This document shows, piece after piece, positions 32,894 to 42,232 of a DNA stretch of 64,000 nucleotides. A program made the translations under genes and the position numbers. Origin of the DNA: Undibacterium pigrum (GTDB lineage: Bacteria > Pseudomonadota > Gammaproteobacteria > Burkholderiales > Burkholderiaceae_D); assembly GCF_003201815.1 (NCBI RefSeq), contig NZ_QJKB01000007.1, positions 230,164 through 294,163 on the forward strand. Reading direction: 5' to 3'. A model generated the notes under the pieces. The model was given only the letters and a program-made list of their open reading frames with translations, did no database searches and was not told the DNA's origin. Positions within the stretch are counted from its first letter, which is position 1, and the number at the start of each line of letters is the position of its first letter.

Positions 32894-33185
32894 GATGATT
32901 TCCTGTACTTTCCTGATTGCGCACGGACAGACGGCGGGCCACGCCCGCAACAACAGCCGCACTGATGCCTGAAAACAAGACAGCCGCCACCTGCAGAAAC
33001 CTGCCGCAGCAACCATCCTGACCATGGGCATACGCCGTGTGGACGCACACCCGCCACGCACCTTCCGTACGTGACCAGACCTTGGAAAAACAGTGAAAGA
33101 ACAGTATTGAAGACAAGCATCCGCCCGCCATCAGGCGCACCATGCCATATCCCAAACACCGCCTTCCGCAATGTTTTTCTCAGCG
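32894..33185 (-). other. Long leader between riboswitch and mmsA
   Basis: About 290 bases between the cobalamin riboswitch and mmsA. Overlapping ORFs exist (33155-32751, 33171-32839) but have odd composition (many Trp, Cys, Gly), run into mmsA in another frame and match no family I know. It may be an expression-platform region or the remnant of a deleted B12-related gene. Confidence 0.5.
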
Positions 33186-33448
33186 ATCAACAGGCCGGTA
33201 TCCGGGCTTGCAAGTCTTGTTACATCGCCTTCCCAGTCATGCATGACCAGTGGCGTGGATGATGTAACCGCACTTGCCTACCGTTGCGGAGGCAGCAGGG
33301 GCTTGAAACATATTTACTATCTTAAGCGCGAGCGCGATCGTAAACACGTTTTTAGGTCTTGATAGCTACTGCCACCTGCTGGTGACAGCGACCAGGACGA
33401 CCACTTTCCCGTTTAACACAGCCCAAGAGATTGGGTTATGCACCTGTT
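33186..33448 (-). ncRNA. Cobalamin (B12) riboswitch
   Basis: On the minus strand the order of class I cobalamin elements is complete. AACAGGTGC (P1 5' side, 33448-33440) and ACGGGAAAGTGG come first, then a long P6-type insertion, then GCTGCCTCCGCAAC (33296-33283), CCACTG, GGGAAGGCGATG, and the B12 box AAGCCCGGATACCGGCCTG (33209-33191). CCTGTT at its end pairs with AACAGG of the P1 start. The next gene downstream is mmsA. Cobalamin riboswitches usually shut expression off when B12 is present; the output here is unknown. Confidence 0.88.
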
Positions 33449-33454
33449 ATTTTT

Positions 33455-33485
33455 AGAATAGCACAAGAATTGACGTTAACGTAAA
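33455..33485 (-). promoter_or_regulatory. Putative promoter upstream of the B12 riboswitch
   Basis: Minus-strand TTTACG (33485-33480) and TATTCT (33460-33455) with 19-base spacing, the long spacing typical of MerR-family-controlled promoters. The LiuR-like palindrome overlaps it. Transcription would start just before the riboswitch P1 stem. Confidence 0.45.
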
Positions 33486-33493
33486 CGTTAATT
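33468..33493. promoter_or_regulatory. LiuR-like operator
   Basis: A 26-base near-perfect palindrome with the core TTAACGTAAACGTTAA (11 of 13 symmetric pairs match). It resembles the MerR-family LiuR operators known upstream of branched-chain amino-acid and isovalerate catabolic operons in proteobacteria. No liuR gene is in the window. Family assignment is from memory of the motif. Confidence 0.6.
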
Positions 33494-33841
33494 GGTGAAA
33501 AAAATTCAAGGTGAACAGCATGGATTTGATAATGCTTAATTGCTAATGCCAAGAAATATTTGCAGCGAACGTAAATACCGTGTCTAGCAGAAGTATCAGT
33601 TAATGAAAATCGGCCTCGACGTTTCAATATGGCTGACTTTTGTTGCAGTGGATTGATTTTCAATAGTTGTGTTCGCCTCACAACGATTTAACAATTATTA
33701 TAAAAGCTAGATAATTTTATATTTTCCATGAGGGAGAACAAGATACTATGTGAATGCCACCGGTATCTTTGAGAGCAAAATAGGAAGTATTTACTATCGT
33801 ATGCACGAGCCAATGCTGTGTTGGTAAAAGGGGATGGGAAA

Positions 33842-34075
33842 ATGGATTTAGAATCTGATCTTTCGAAAAATGTACCCGAAAAGGGTGAGGCTGTTCCCAA
33901 TATCGTGCATGGAAGCGGCAGTGTAGCGCATCAGATAATTGGTGAATTTCTTGTCTCACTTGGTACGCATGAAGGCTATGACGAAATTGCAAAAAATCTA
34001 AAATTAACGCTTTTCACTGAAAAATCAACAGAAACTGCATTGCAAATAGCAATCTTTGGGGAGAATGCGCTGTGA
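33842..34075 (+). CDS. Small partner protein of the SMC-like ATPase
   Basis: A 77-residue acidic protein beginning MDLESDLSKNVPEKG, with a helical part HQIIGEFLVSLGTHEGYDEIAKNLK. No family recognised. The ATG at 33842 has GGGATGGG upstream. Its TGA overlaps the GTG start of the ATPase gene (GTGA), so the two are translationally coupled and probably form a complex or toxin/antitoxin-like pair. Base composition is clearly more AT-rich than the flanking operons. Confidence 0.7.
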   Translation: MDLESDLSKNVPEKGEAVPNIVHGSGSVAHQIIGEFLVSLGTHEGYDEIAKNLKLTLFTEKSTETALQIAIFGENAL

Positions 34076-36531
34076 TTCGAGCCAAAAGTATTTCAATCTC
34101 AGAATTTCGAGGAATTCGAAATTTGACGCTTGATCTTGAGGGGAAAAATTTCGCCATCTGTGGACCAAACGGTACTGGCAAGAGTGGCATAGTGGATGCA
34201 CTCGAATTTGCCCTAACAGGAAACATATCTCGCTTGACCGGAACTGGGACAGGTGGGCTATCTGTTAAAGAACACGGACCTCACGTAGATAGTAGAAATA
34301 CGCCTGCCAAAGCTTTAGTTTCTCTTACCGTTCATATACCTTCTTTAAATACGGACGTTACTATAGTTCGCAGTGTTAAAGATGCGAAAACTCCAAAAAT
34401 AACGCCCGACACTCCAGAAATTCGTACGGTTCTGGAATATATTTCATTGCATCCAGAAATCACGTTGTCCCGCAGAGAATTGATTCGATATGTTTTAGCA
34501 GAACCAGGGAAGCGGTCGAAAGAGGTGCAAGAGTTGTTAAAACTTGAAGAGGTCGAAACAGTTCGATCGCTTCTTCAAAAAATAGCAAATGCCAAAGATC
34601 GAGAAGAAAAATCTGCGAAAGGAGTAAAAAACGATGCCGAAACGGCTTTAATGCGTTCAATGGGCATAACTGAAATTTCTGATAATGCGATCTTAGTCGC
34701 TGCAAATGAAAAGCGAAGCGGCCTGAATTTACCGCCTCTTTTGAAATTAGATGCTAACACCTCAATCAAAGAAGGCACTATCTCTTCAGAGAACAAAATT
34801 CCTGTATCTAAAATTGTAAAAAACCAGGCAGAAATAGACCTTAATGCATTTAATGAGAAAGTCAAAAAACTACAAGACAGTGTCTTCTTATCGCAGTGTG
34901 TCGCTGTCTCAAAGACTGTCAGCGCACTCTCAAAAGATGAGGAATTTTTAAAAAATGCATCTAGAGAATCATTTTTGCAAAGCGCATTAAATTTTTTTGA
35001 TGAACAGATTTGCCCGGTATGTGATGTCCAATGGGACCCTCAAGAGCTGCGACAAAAACTTACTATTAAACTTCAAAAATTTGAAGTTGCATCAGCCAGT
35101 AAAAAAGAAGTCGAACGTGATATTCGTCCAATCATAATGATATTGGATGAAATACAAAGCTCAGCAACCGCATTGCAGCGCATGGGGCCTTTGCTGAACC
35201 CGCCAATTGATTGTGCTCCAATAAATCGGTATGTTGAGGATATTTTACAACGTTCAACTGCGTTAAAAAATTTTCTCCCGTTAAGTGAAACCTGTAATGC
35301 TCTGTCATTAGAAAACGTGACATCAAAACAGCTTGAAATCAATCTTGCACAACTTGAACTAGCTATTTCGAAATTACCTGAACCGACACAGCAAGATGCA
35401 GCTCGCGATTATTTGATTGTTAGTCAAGAAAAGTTAGAGGTGTACCGTACTGCGTCATCGAAACTTGAAAAAGCAGAAAAAAGCAGAACAAAAGCTCAAT
35501 TTGTATTTGACACATATGCGAGAGTAACTACTGCTGCACTTGAAACCATTTATAAAAATGTAGAAGCCACCTTCAGTAAGTTGTACAGAATTGTGAATCA
35601 TGATGATGAAGACGCTTTTCAAGCACAACTTCAACCATCAATAGGTAAATTAGGTTTTGATGTGGATTTTTACGGGAGAGGTTATTTCCCACCTGGCGCA
35701 TATCATAGTGAAGGACATCAAGATGGAATGGGGCTATGTCTCTACTTGGCACTAATGGATTACTTAGCAAAAGATTCATTTACTTTTGCTGTGCTTGACG
35801 ATGTGTTGATGTCGGTAGATTCAGGACATCGCCGTGAAGTTAGCAAAATGCTCCTCGAGCAATTTCCTAACACGCAATTTTTACTGACAACTCATGATGA
35901 AATTTGGCTTCGTCATATGAAAACAGTTGGTTTAATTGAACCAAAACGATACGCTCATTTTCGAACATGGAATGTAGACATCGGTCCGACCGAATGGAGT
36001 GATAGAGATGCTTGGGAAGAAATTTCGCTTTTGTTAGAGCGTAACGATGTTAGAGCTGCGGCAGCCTTGCTACGCCATTTCTTGGAGTATTTTGCAAAGG
36101 AGGTATGTCAAGTACTTCGTGCTCAGGTCGAGTTTCGGGGAGATGCACAATTCACTCTTGGAGACTTGCTCCCAAACTCTATTTCAAAAATGAAAAAGTT
36201 GATTAAACAAGGAAAGTCTGCTGCGCAGTCATGGGGACAAAATGATAATGTAACTGCTATTTCAGAATTTGAAAAAAAATTTAATGAGGTAGTTCAGGCT
36301 TCAAATGTAGAGCAATGGCAAATTAATGCGGCAGTGCATTTTAATGAATGGGCCAATTTTCAGAAAAATGATTTTGAGTCAGTTGTAGCAACATACAAAT
36401 CATTAGTTGATGCATTTTCCTGTGAAAAATGCAATTCCGTGCTTTATTCATCACCTGAACACGGGGAAGCGGATGCATTGAGATGTAGATGTGGTAATCA
36501 TAGTATCAATCTACAAAAAAAAGCAGCATGA
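34072..36531 (+). CDS. SMC/Rad50-like AAA ATPase with zinc hook, possible defence protein
   Basis: Protein of 819 residues. The head is split as in Rad50: Walker A GPNGTGKSGIVDALEFALTG at about 31, then coiled coil, the zinc-hook motif CPVC (about 317), returning coiled coil, signature-like SEGHQDGMGLCLYLALMDY (about 550) and Walker B FAVLDDVLMSVD (about 576), with the switch TTHDE following. The C-terminal ~150 residues are additional and end in a zinc ribbon (CEKC...CRCG). GTG start. Low-GC cassette with a small upstream partner, reminiscent of antiphage systems built on such ATPases, but I cannot match it to a named one. Confidence 0.8.
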   Translation: MIRAKSISISEFRGIRNLTLDLEGKNFAICGPNGTGKSGIVDALEFALTGNISRLTGTGTGGLSVKEHGPHVDSRNTPAKALVSLTVHIPSLNTDVTIVRSVKDAKTPKITPDTPEIRTVLEYISLHPEITLSRRELIRYVLAEPGKRSKEVQELLKLEEVETVRSLLQKIANAKDREEKSAKGVKNDAETALMRSMGITEISDNAILVAANEKRSGLNLPPLLKLDANTSIKEGTISSENKIPVSKIVKNQAEIDLNAFNEKVKKLQDSVFLSQCVAVSKTVSALSKDEEFLKNASRESFLQSALNFFDEQICPVCDVQWDPQELRQKLTIKLQKFEVASASKKEVERDIRPIIMILDEIQSSATALQRMGPLLNPPIDCAPINRYVEDILQRSTALKNFLPLSETCNALSLENVTSKQLEINLAQLELAISKLPEPTQQDAARDYLIVSQEKLEVYRTASSKLEKAEKSRTKAQFVFDTYARVTTAALETIYKNVEATFSKLYRIVNHDDEDAFQAQLQPSIGKLGFDVDFYGRGYFPPGAYHSEGHQDGMGLCLYLALMDYLAKDSFTFAVLDDVLMSVDSGHRREVSKMLLEQFPNTQFLLTTHDEIWLRHMKTVGLIEPKRYAHFRTWNVDIGPTEWSDRDAWEEISLLLERNDVRAAAALLRHFLEYFAKEVCQVLRAQVEFRGDAQFTLGDLLPNSISKMKKLIKQGKSAAQSWGQNDNVTAISEFEKKFNEVVQASNVEQWQINAAVHFNEWANFQKNDFESVVATYKSLVDAFSCEKCNSVLYSSPEHGEADALRCRCGNHSINLQKKAA

Positions 36532-36922
36532 AAAGATGTTTTTATCTTTACGGTGCAAGAAATGTATATGGCTATAGTGCATAACTCATGCTAAGAACAC
36601 CGCTGGATTCCAGCTAAATGCATGCTGGAATGACGTCAATAAAGTATTAGTTTTATTTGAAGCTCTTTTAGCTGGGCGTGTGCGTCTGAAATAAAATCTG
36701 GCATTGCAATTGTGTTGGGAAGATTTCACGATCATTCAAGGTTCATATGCACGACGCAAGACATAAGTTATGCAGTACAACGGTACATACTCACAATAAA
36801 GCGAACATGTACCTTCGCTGAAAATTAATTTGGTTGAGACAAGAAACATCGACAATTCCGGCACTCTTCCTCATCAGTCGCGATAGCCGCCCTCAACCAC
36901 CTGTTGTAGTTTCAGACCAAGC
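36532..36922. other. Intergenic region with hairpin
   Basis: 390 bases between convergent genes, no gene seen. A hairpin ATTCCAGC-N9-GCTGGAAT lies at 36607-36631 and may end the ATPase transcript. Confidence 0.5.
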
Positions 36923-38626
36923 CTATTTCCCATTGACGCGCTGCATTTTTATTTCTTGCCCACCCTGGCGCAAAATGACGTTTTCTGCGAGCGGTCCTTG
37001 TGCATCAAATTCCAGGCTTGCATCGACGATGGTGAGTTTGAATTTATTGACATCTGTAGCCACAATCTCGGCACTGGGTTGACCTTTAGCCTGCACTTCC
37101 AGACCGCCCTTGGCAGTGCGCCTGACATCGACACTGAATGCTGGGCTGGTGTATGAACCGACAAGTCGTGCGAGTTGGGCTTCACTCAGTGTCGGGGCTG
37201 TTGTTTCTGCTGGCAGGTCACCCTGGCGTGTCCAGAGCTCACTTGCTGAACTGCCTTGCGGGTAAAAGTTAAGTCCGGTAATTTTTTTCTGCCCATCGCG
37301 TACCAATTCCATCCAGTTGAGTGGATCTATGTCAAAACCGAGTCGCTCTTGTGTCGCTGTCACGAGTGCCAGGTCTTTTCCGCCCTGGCGTCGGGAATAG
37401 AGTTTGCCATCCTGGAATTTGATGGTACGTGTCACACCATCTTTGGCGTAGATGCCTTGCGCATTCTTCATGCTTTCTTCGGTCCATTTTTCGCGCGTGA
37501 GAACAACAAAAGGGTCGCCTATGACCTGCGCTGCCAATTGCATGAGATAAGGGCCGGGTGGACCCTCGAGGTTATTCAGTTGCACGACCGTGGTGCCGCT
37601 TTCTGGTATATACGTCAGACCAGAAACGAAGCCATTGATGCCGCCGTTATGCCAAAAGGCAGAATGACCGCGCACCTGATTGTTAACTATGCCGAAACCA
37701 TAGCGGCCTTTTACCGCTGTACCTTGTGGCGTCGTCATTTGCTGATACGATGCTGCCGACAACAGGCGGCCGCCATGCAGGGCTTCGTTCCAGCGCCACA
37801 AGTCATTGACGGTGGAAATCATCGCACCTGCACCTTGTGGTACGGTCATACTGATAGGGCTGGCAGGGGCATAGCCTCCCTGGGCATTTTTTTGATAACC
37901 ACGTACCAGGCCAGGCCAGACTTGCTCGGGGTTTTCCCAGCCAGTATCCTTGAGATTGAGTGGCTTGAAGATTAATTCATCCAGGGCGAGATTCCAGCTT
38001 TTACCGGTGATTTTTTCGATCACGGAACTCAAGAGGATATAACCAGAATTGGAGTATTTCCATGAAGTGCCTGGGGCGAAGTCTGCCGGTAAGGCGCTGA
38101 TCGATTTGACCAGGTCTTTGCTGTTGGTGTCTATCCTTTGCGTCGTCTCTCCAAATTTTGGGGTGCTGGTGAGTTCGCCTACGCCAGCGGTGTGATTGAG
38201 TAACTGCAGCAAGGTGATTTTGCTGCCATCAGGAAAATCACTCAGGTACTTGGATAAGGGGTCATCCAGCCTGGCTTTGCCTTGATCTACCAATTTTAAT
38301 AATGCAACGGCGGTGAACTGCTTGGTGATGGAACCTATCCGGAATTTATGCTCAGGCTTCAATGCCAGGCCTAATTCGATATCAGCCATGCCTCGTGCCG
38401 AAGTACAAATCAGCTCACCTTTGCGCGCGGCAAGTACCACGGTACCTGGCCCGGCATCAGACACCCCTTGGAGGATGGCATCACATTGCCCTGCAAGCGA
38501 CTTTACGGCTGGCAGGGTAGTCCCCGCATAGACACTGGAACCGACAAGAGAAAAGGCAATCAGGCCAAGCAATGCGATGGATTTTGTAGTTGCACGGGAT
38601 GGTAATGGCTGACGGTAAGCACGCAT
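36923..38626 (-). CDS. Exported beta-lactamase-class-C-like serine hydrolase
   Basis: Protein of 567 residues with a Sec signal (SIALLGLIAFSLVGSSVYA). The penicillin-binding-protein fold motifs are present: SITK (GSITKQFTAVALL, SxxK), YSN (WKYSNSGYILLSSV) and HNGG (FWHNGGINGFVSG) replacing KTG. The C-terminal ~190 residues are beta-rich and of unclear role. Members act as D-amino-acid peptidases, esterases or resistance enzymes; the substrate is unknown. Stands alone. Confidence 0.87.
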   Translation of the reverse strand: MRAYRQPLPSRATTKSIALLGLIAFSLVGSSVYAGTTLPAVKSLAGQCDAILQGVSDAGPGTVVLAARKGELICTSARGMADIELGLALKPEHKFRIGSITKQFTAVALLKLVDQGKARLDDPLSKYLSDFPDGSKITLLQLLNHTAGVGELTSTPKFGETTQRIDTNSKDLVKSISALPADFAPGTSWKYSNSGYILLSSVIEKITGKSWNLALDELIFKPLNLKDTGWENPEQVWPGLVRGYQKNAQGGYAPASPISMTVPQGAGAMISTVNDLWRWNEALHGGRLLSAASYQQMTTPQGTAVKGRYGFGIVNNQVRGHSAFWHNGGINGFVSGLTYIPESGTTVVQLNNLEGPPGPYLMQLAAQVIGDPFVVLTREKWTEESMKNAQGIYAKDGVTRTIKFQDGKLYSRRQGGKDLALVTATQERLGFDIDPLNWMELVRDGQKKITGLNFYPQGSSASELWTRQGDLPAETTAPTLSEAQLARLVGSYTSPAFSVDVRRTAKGGLEVQAKGQPSAEIVATDVNKFKLTIVDASLEFDAQGPLAENVILRQGGQEIKMQRVNGK

Positions 38627-39019
38627 GATGGGTTTCCGTGGTGTGGTTGATGAAAGAAACTACAGCATAATGAATTGCCAGGGTAAATACTCCGGCCAAG
38701 CGACAGAATGCACTATTGCAGTCATGGAATGCAAGATATGCATGATTAATTGATCCTGGTGGAGGAGGGGCTCATTAATAGGACGTTTCACTGTTTCCTG
38801 GTAATGGTCGATCTGCTGTGGGTCAGTAAGGATGCAGTCGGACATGCATCTGCTTAAGAGAAAAAGTTTTCTGTTGATGTTGTAAAATTAATCATGTTGG
38901 CAGTACACCCAATGCGACCTGTAACTGGGCGTGTCTGGTGTGCTTTGCCAGCACCCGGATTATTCATTTTACGAACATACTGCATAATTAATCTACACAA
39001 ACATATGACAGGAATCCCT
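38627..39019. other. Intergenic region, nothing identified
   Basis: 393 bases between divergent genes. Only short ORFs with no recognisable products; promoters for both neighbours are expected but not evident. Confidence 0.4.
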
Positions 39020-39328
39020 ATGAGTTCTTTTGCGGTCATCATCAAACACAAAACCCAGCCCGGCAAGCGCGATGAAGTGCAGCAGGTCTGGGAAAAACAC
39101 ATGGCCCCGGCGATTACTGCCAACCCCGGTCACCTGGCTTATTTCTACTGTTTCGATAATGCCGATCCGGATGTTATCTGCGCCTTTCAGCAATACAGTA
39201 GTGCAGAAGCCTCGCAAGCATTTTTACAGACAGCCAGCTATGCTGCATATTTGGCCGATGCTGAACCTTTGCTGTCTGGTCCTCCGCAGGTGATGGCGAT
39301 GACGCCTGTGTGGGTGAAGAATCCTTGA
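39020..39328 (+). CDS. Antibiotic-biosynthesis-monooxygenase (ABM) fold protein
   Basis: A 102-residue dimeric alpha-beta-barrel (ABM) protein: SSFAVIIKHKTQPGKRDEVQQVWEKH, PGHLAYFYCFDNADPDVICAFQQYSSAEASQAF. Family members include quinol monooxygenases such as YgiN and heme-degrading enzymes; the exact reaction is not evident. ATG 39020 is preferred over an upstream ATG at 38894 because the family begins here and AGGAATC precedes it. Confidence 0.8.
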   Translation: MSSFAVIIKHKTQPGKRDEVQQVWEKHMAPAITANPGHLAYFYCFDNADPDVICAFQQYSSAEASQAFLQTASYAAYLADAEPLLSGPPQVMAMTPVWVKNP

Positions 39329-39553
39329 ATTTGACGAGTGTGTAAAACATAGCTGATAACACGTCATTCAGATCTGTCGCTTTAATTATCCAGCGCAAAT
39401 GTATACGCTTGGTGTTATTTGGTTTGGACATGCAAGACTAAATCAAGAAATTGGACTGGATGGGGCGGTGCATCAAGCATCACGATCAACTGTTTTCGGT
39501 AGTTTAGGACGCATTGCCGCAGAGCAGAAATTTCCTTCAAAAAAAACCAAAAC

Positions 39554-42232
39554 CTATTCTGCAGTCAGCCCTTTAACCTTCACCGCAGTGACCTTGTATT
39601 CCGGCGCATGCACCAGATTATCGCAGTAAGGTGAGGTCAGCGCATTGACGTTCAGGTCTGCGCGGTGGAAGCTACAAAACAACTGGCCGACTTGCATTTT
39701 GTCTGTGATGTTGACAGGCAGGACGGCTGTGCCATAGCGGCTGCTGATCCTGGCAGATTGGCCTTGTGCAAGGCCCAGCAGCCGGGCGTCGGCTGGTGAG
39801 ATGTCGAGGGTGTCGGTGGGTTTGAGTACAGCATTGGGGCTGCGGTAAGTCATGGTGCCTGCATTGAAGTGATATAGCTCGCGGCCTGTTGTCAGTAGCA
39901 GGGGGTAGTCATCATCACAGACTTCTGCCGTGGGCTGATAGTCTATGCAGGCCAGGCTGGCTTTGGGGCCAGCTCCAAAACCTTGCTGGTGCAGGATGGC
40001 GGTGCCGGGATGATTGTCGTCTAGAGTTGCGGGGCAGGGCCATTGCAGGCTTTCGTTTTGCAGGCGCTGGTAACTGAGGCCTGCACCAGCAGGCCAGACG
40101 CTGCGTATTTCATTCCAAATGGCTTGCGGCGCATCGAATTTGAAGCCCTGCTCATGGCCCATGTGCCTGGCCAGTTCTGTGATGATCTGCCAGTCTGGTT
40201 TAGCCTCACCAGGGCTGTTGACGACTTGCCTGACTCTTTGTACGCGACGGTCGGCGTTCATAAAGCTGCCGTCTTTTTCAAAAACACTGGCAGCAGGGAA
40301 GAAGACGTGGCCCACCGCCTTGGCAGTTTCGTTAAGGAAGAGGTCTTGCACAATGACGAGTTCAAGTTGCGCCAGGGCTGCCAGGGTTTGACTGGCATTG
40401 GGCATAGACATGGCGATGTCATATCCCATGACCCACATGGCTTTGAACTTACCAGAACTGGCGGCTGCCAGCATGGCAGGCAAATCCAGCCCTGCGCTTG
40501 TTGGCAAGTTTGTGCCCCAGGCTTGCTCGAAGCTGGCACGTACTTTGGCATCGGCCAGGTTTTGCGCGCCGGTCAGCGAAGCTGGTTCACAACCCATCTG
40601 GGCTGAACCCTGCACATTGTTTTGCCCGCGCAAGGGGTTGATGCCACTGCCGCGCTTGCCCAGGTTGCCTGTCAGCAGGGCGAGGTTGATCAGGCTCATG
40701 ACGCCTTGCGTGCCTTGCAGGTGTTCTGTCATACCAAGACCATGAAAACACATGGCGGGTTTGGCTAGGGCATACATGCGCGCAGCTCGGCGTATGTCGC
40801 CTGACGTGACACCGCACTGGCTGGCGACCTGTTCTGGCGCATAGGCTGTGATGAAACTGCTGAAGCCTGCCAGGCCATCAACGCGCATGGCGATGTAGTC
40901 GTCATCCTGCAAACCTTCTTCGAGCAGGGTGGCGGCCATGGCATTGAACAGCAGCACGTTGGTGCCGGGGCGCAAGGCCAGGTGTATATCGGCGCAGGCT
41001 GCCAGCTCGGTACGCCGTGGATCGATGACGATGAGGCCAGCCCCGGCGCGTACTGCCTGTTTGATGCGGGCGCCGACGATGGGGTGGTTTTCTGTAGGGT
41101 TGCAACCACACAGCATGAACAGGCTGGTGTGTTCTATGTCACTAAATGAATTGGTCGCTGCACCTGTGCCCAGCATGGTCTTCAGGGCTTTGGCAGACGG
41201 CTGATGGCAAACCCGAGCGCAGCAATCGACATTGTTGGTGCCCAGCACGACGCGGGCGAATTTCTGCGCGAGATAGTTTTCTTCGTTGGTGGCGCGGGCT
41301 GAACTTAATACGCCCAGACTGTCTGCTTCGTACTTGTTGCGCAGTTCTTGCAGGCGGCTGGCGGTGAAGCTCAGGGCTTCTTCCCATGAAACTGCATGCC
41401 AGTCACTGCCCCTGCGCAGCATGGGGTGGGTGATGCGATCCGGGGCGTGTGTAAAGTCGTAGGCATAGCGGCCCTTGACGCACAGATGGCCGTGATTGAC
41501 CGGGCTATCCGTTGGCCTGATGGCGACGACTTTATTGTCGTGGCTGCCGACTTCCATCTGGCATCCGACGCCGCAATAGACGCAGGTGGTTTTGGTCCAT
41601 TGATCAACCGGCCCTGTGCTGCGCTTGTCAAAAATTGCGCCGGTCGGGCAGGTGTCGACGCAGGCACCGCATGATACGCAGCCACTGCTGAGCAGGCTCT
41701 TGCCATCTGCCGGGGCGATATGGGTTTGCTCGCCCTTGCCCCAGACTTTCCAGACAAATTGCCCCTGTACTTCGTCGCAGATGCGTACGCAGCGCTGGCA
41801 GTGTATGCACCTGTCCATGTCTATGCCTAGATAAGGGTGGCTGTCATCCTTGAAAATAGGTGATTGGTGATTGCTACCGGCGTTCACCTCATGTTTAACC
41901 AGCAATTGATGGAAGGGGTGCTCAGCCTGTTCATGCACTGCCTTGGCCGGATAACCATCCGCCAGTAACGACAGGTTGGTATGCAGCAGCGATTGCAGGC
42001 GAGCTGTAGCTGTATGTACGACCATGCCCTCAGTGACTGCGGTGGCGCAACTGGGGACAGGGCGGGCTTGCCCCTCGACTTCCACCAGGCATAGCCTGCA
42101 TGCGCCTATGGGCTTGAGTCTGTCATCATGGCAGGGGTGAGGTGGCTGGCAGCCATTGTCGCGCAAGGCTTGCAAGAGGCTGCTGCCTTCTGCCAATGTG
42201 CATGCCTGGCCATTTATACTGATGTGAGGCAT
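39554..42232 (-). CDS. NAD-linked formate dehydrogenase, catalytic (alpha) subunit
   Basis: Molybdopterin formate dehydrogenase of 892 residues. N-terminal [2Fe-2S] ferredoxin domain (CQPPHPCHD...GACRLCLVEVEG), ferredoxin-like clusters (CIHCQRCVRICDE and CVSCGACVDTCPTGA), then the [4Fe-4S] CVYCGVGC at the start of the Mo domain. The predicted Mo ligand is cysteine in CARVCHQPS (Sec in E. coli FdhH). The C-terminal dinucleotide-binding domain follows (YHFNAGTMTYRS). The start at 42232 overlaps the beta-subunit stop by 19 bases. Oxidises formate in the cytoplasm and passes electrons to the beta subunit. Confidence 0.9.
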   Translation of the reverse strand: MPHISINGQACTLAEGSSLLQALRDNGCQPPHPCHDDRLKPIGACRLCLVEVEGQARPVPSCATAVTEGMVVHTATARLQSLLHTNLSLLADGYPAKAVHEQAEHPFHQLLVKHEVNAGSNHQSPIFKDDSHPYLGIDMDRCIHCQRCVRICDEVQGQFVWKVWGKGEQTHIAPADGKSLLSSGCVSCGACVDTCPTGAIFDKRSTGPVDQWTKTTCVYCGVGCQMEVGSHDNKVVAIRPTDSPVNHGHLCVKGRYAYDFTHAPDRITHPMLRRGSDWHAVSWEEALSFTASRLQELRNKYEADSLGVLSSARATNEENYLAQKFARVVLGTNNVDCCARVCHQPSAKALKTMLGTGAATNSFSDIEHTSLFMLCGCNPTENHPIVGARIKQAVRAGAGLIVIDPRRTELAACADIHLALRPGTNVLLFNAMAATLLEEGLQDDDYIAMRVDGLAGFSSFITAYAPEQVASQCGVTSGDIRRAARMYALAKPAMCFHGLGMTEHLQGTQGVMSLINLALLTGNLGKRGSGINPLRGQNNVQGSAQMGCEPASLTGAQNLADAKVRASFEQAWGTNLPTSAGLDLPAMLAAASSGKFKAMWVMGYDIAMSMPNASQTLAALAQLELVIVQDLFLNETAKAVGHVFFPAASVFEKDGSFMNADRRVQRVRQVVNSPGEAKPDWQIITELARHMGHEQGFKFDAPQAIWNEIRSVWPAGAGLSYQRLQNESLQWPCPATLDDNHPGTAILHQQGFGAGPKASLACIDYQPTAEVCDDDYPLLLTTGRELYHFNAGTMTYRSPNAVLKPTDTLDISPADARLLGLAQGQSARISSRYGTAVLPVNITDKMQVGQLFCSFHRADLNVNALTSPYCDNLVHAPEYKVTAVKVKGLTAE

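Noticed and set aside
32084..32965. Plus-strand ORF of 293 codons
   Set aside because: Antisense to mmsA, with shadow-frame composition.
32751..33155. ORF between riboswitch and mmsA, considered as a B12-regulated gene
   Set aside because: Unusual Trp/Cys/Gly-rich composition, runs into mmsA in another frame, and no resemblance to known cobalamin genes.
41396..41674. Possible selenocysteine in the formate dehydrogenase
   Set aside because: The Mo-ligand position reads cysteine in CARVCHQPS with no in-frame TGA.
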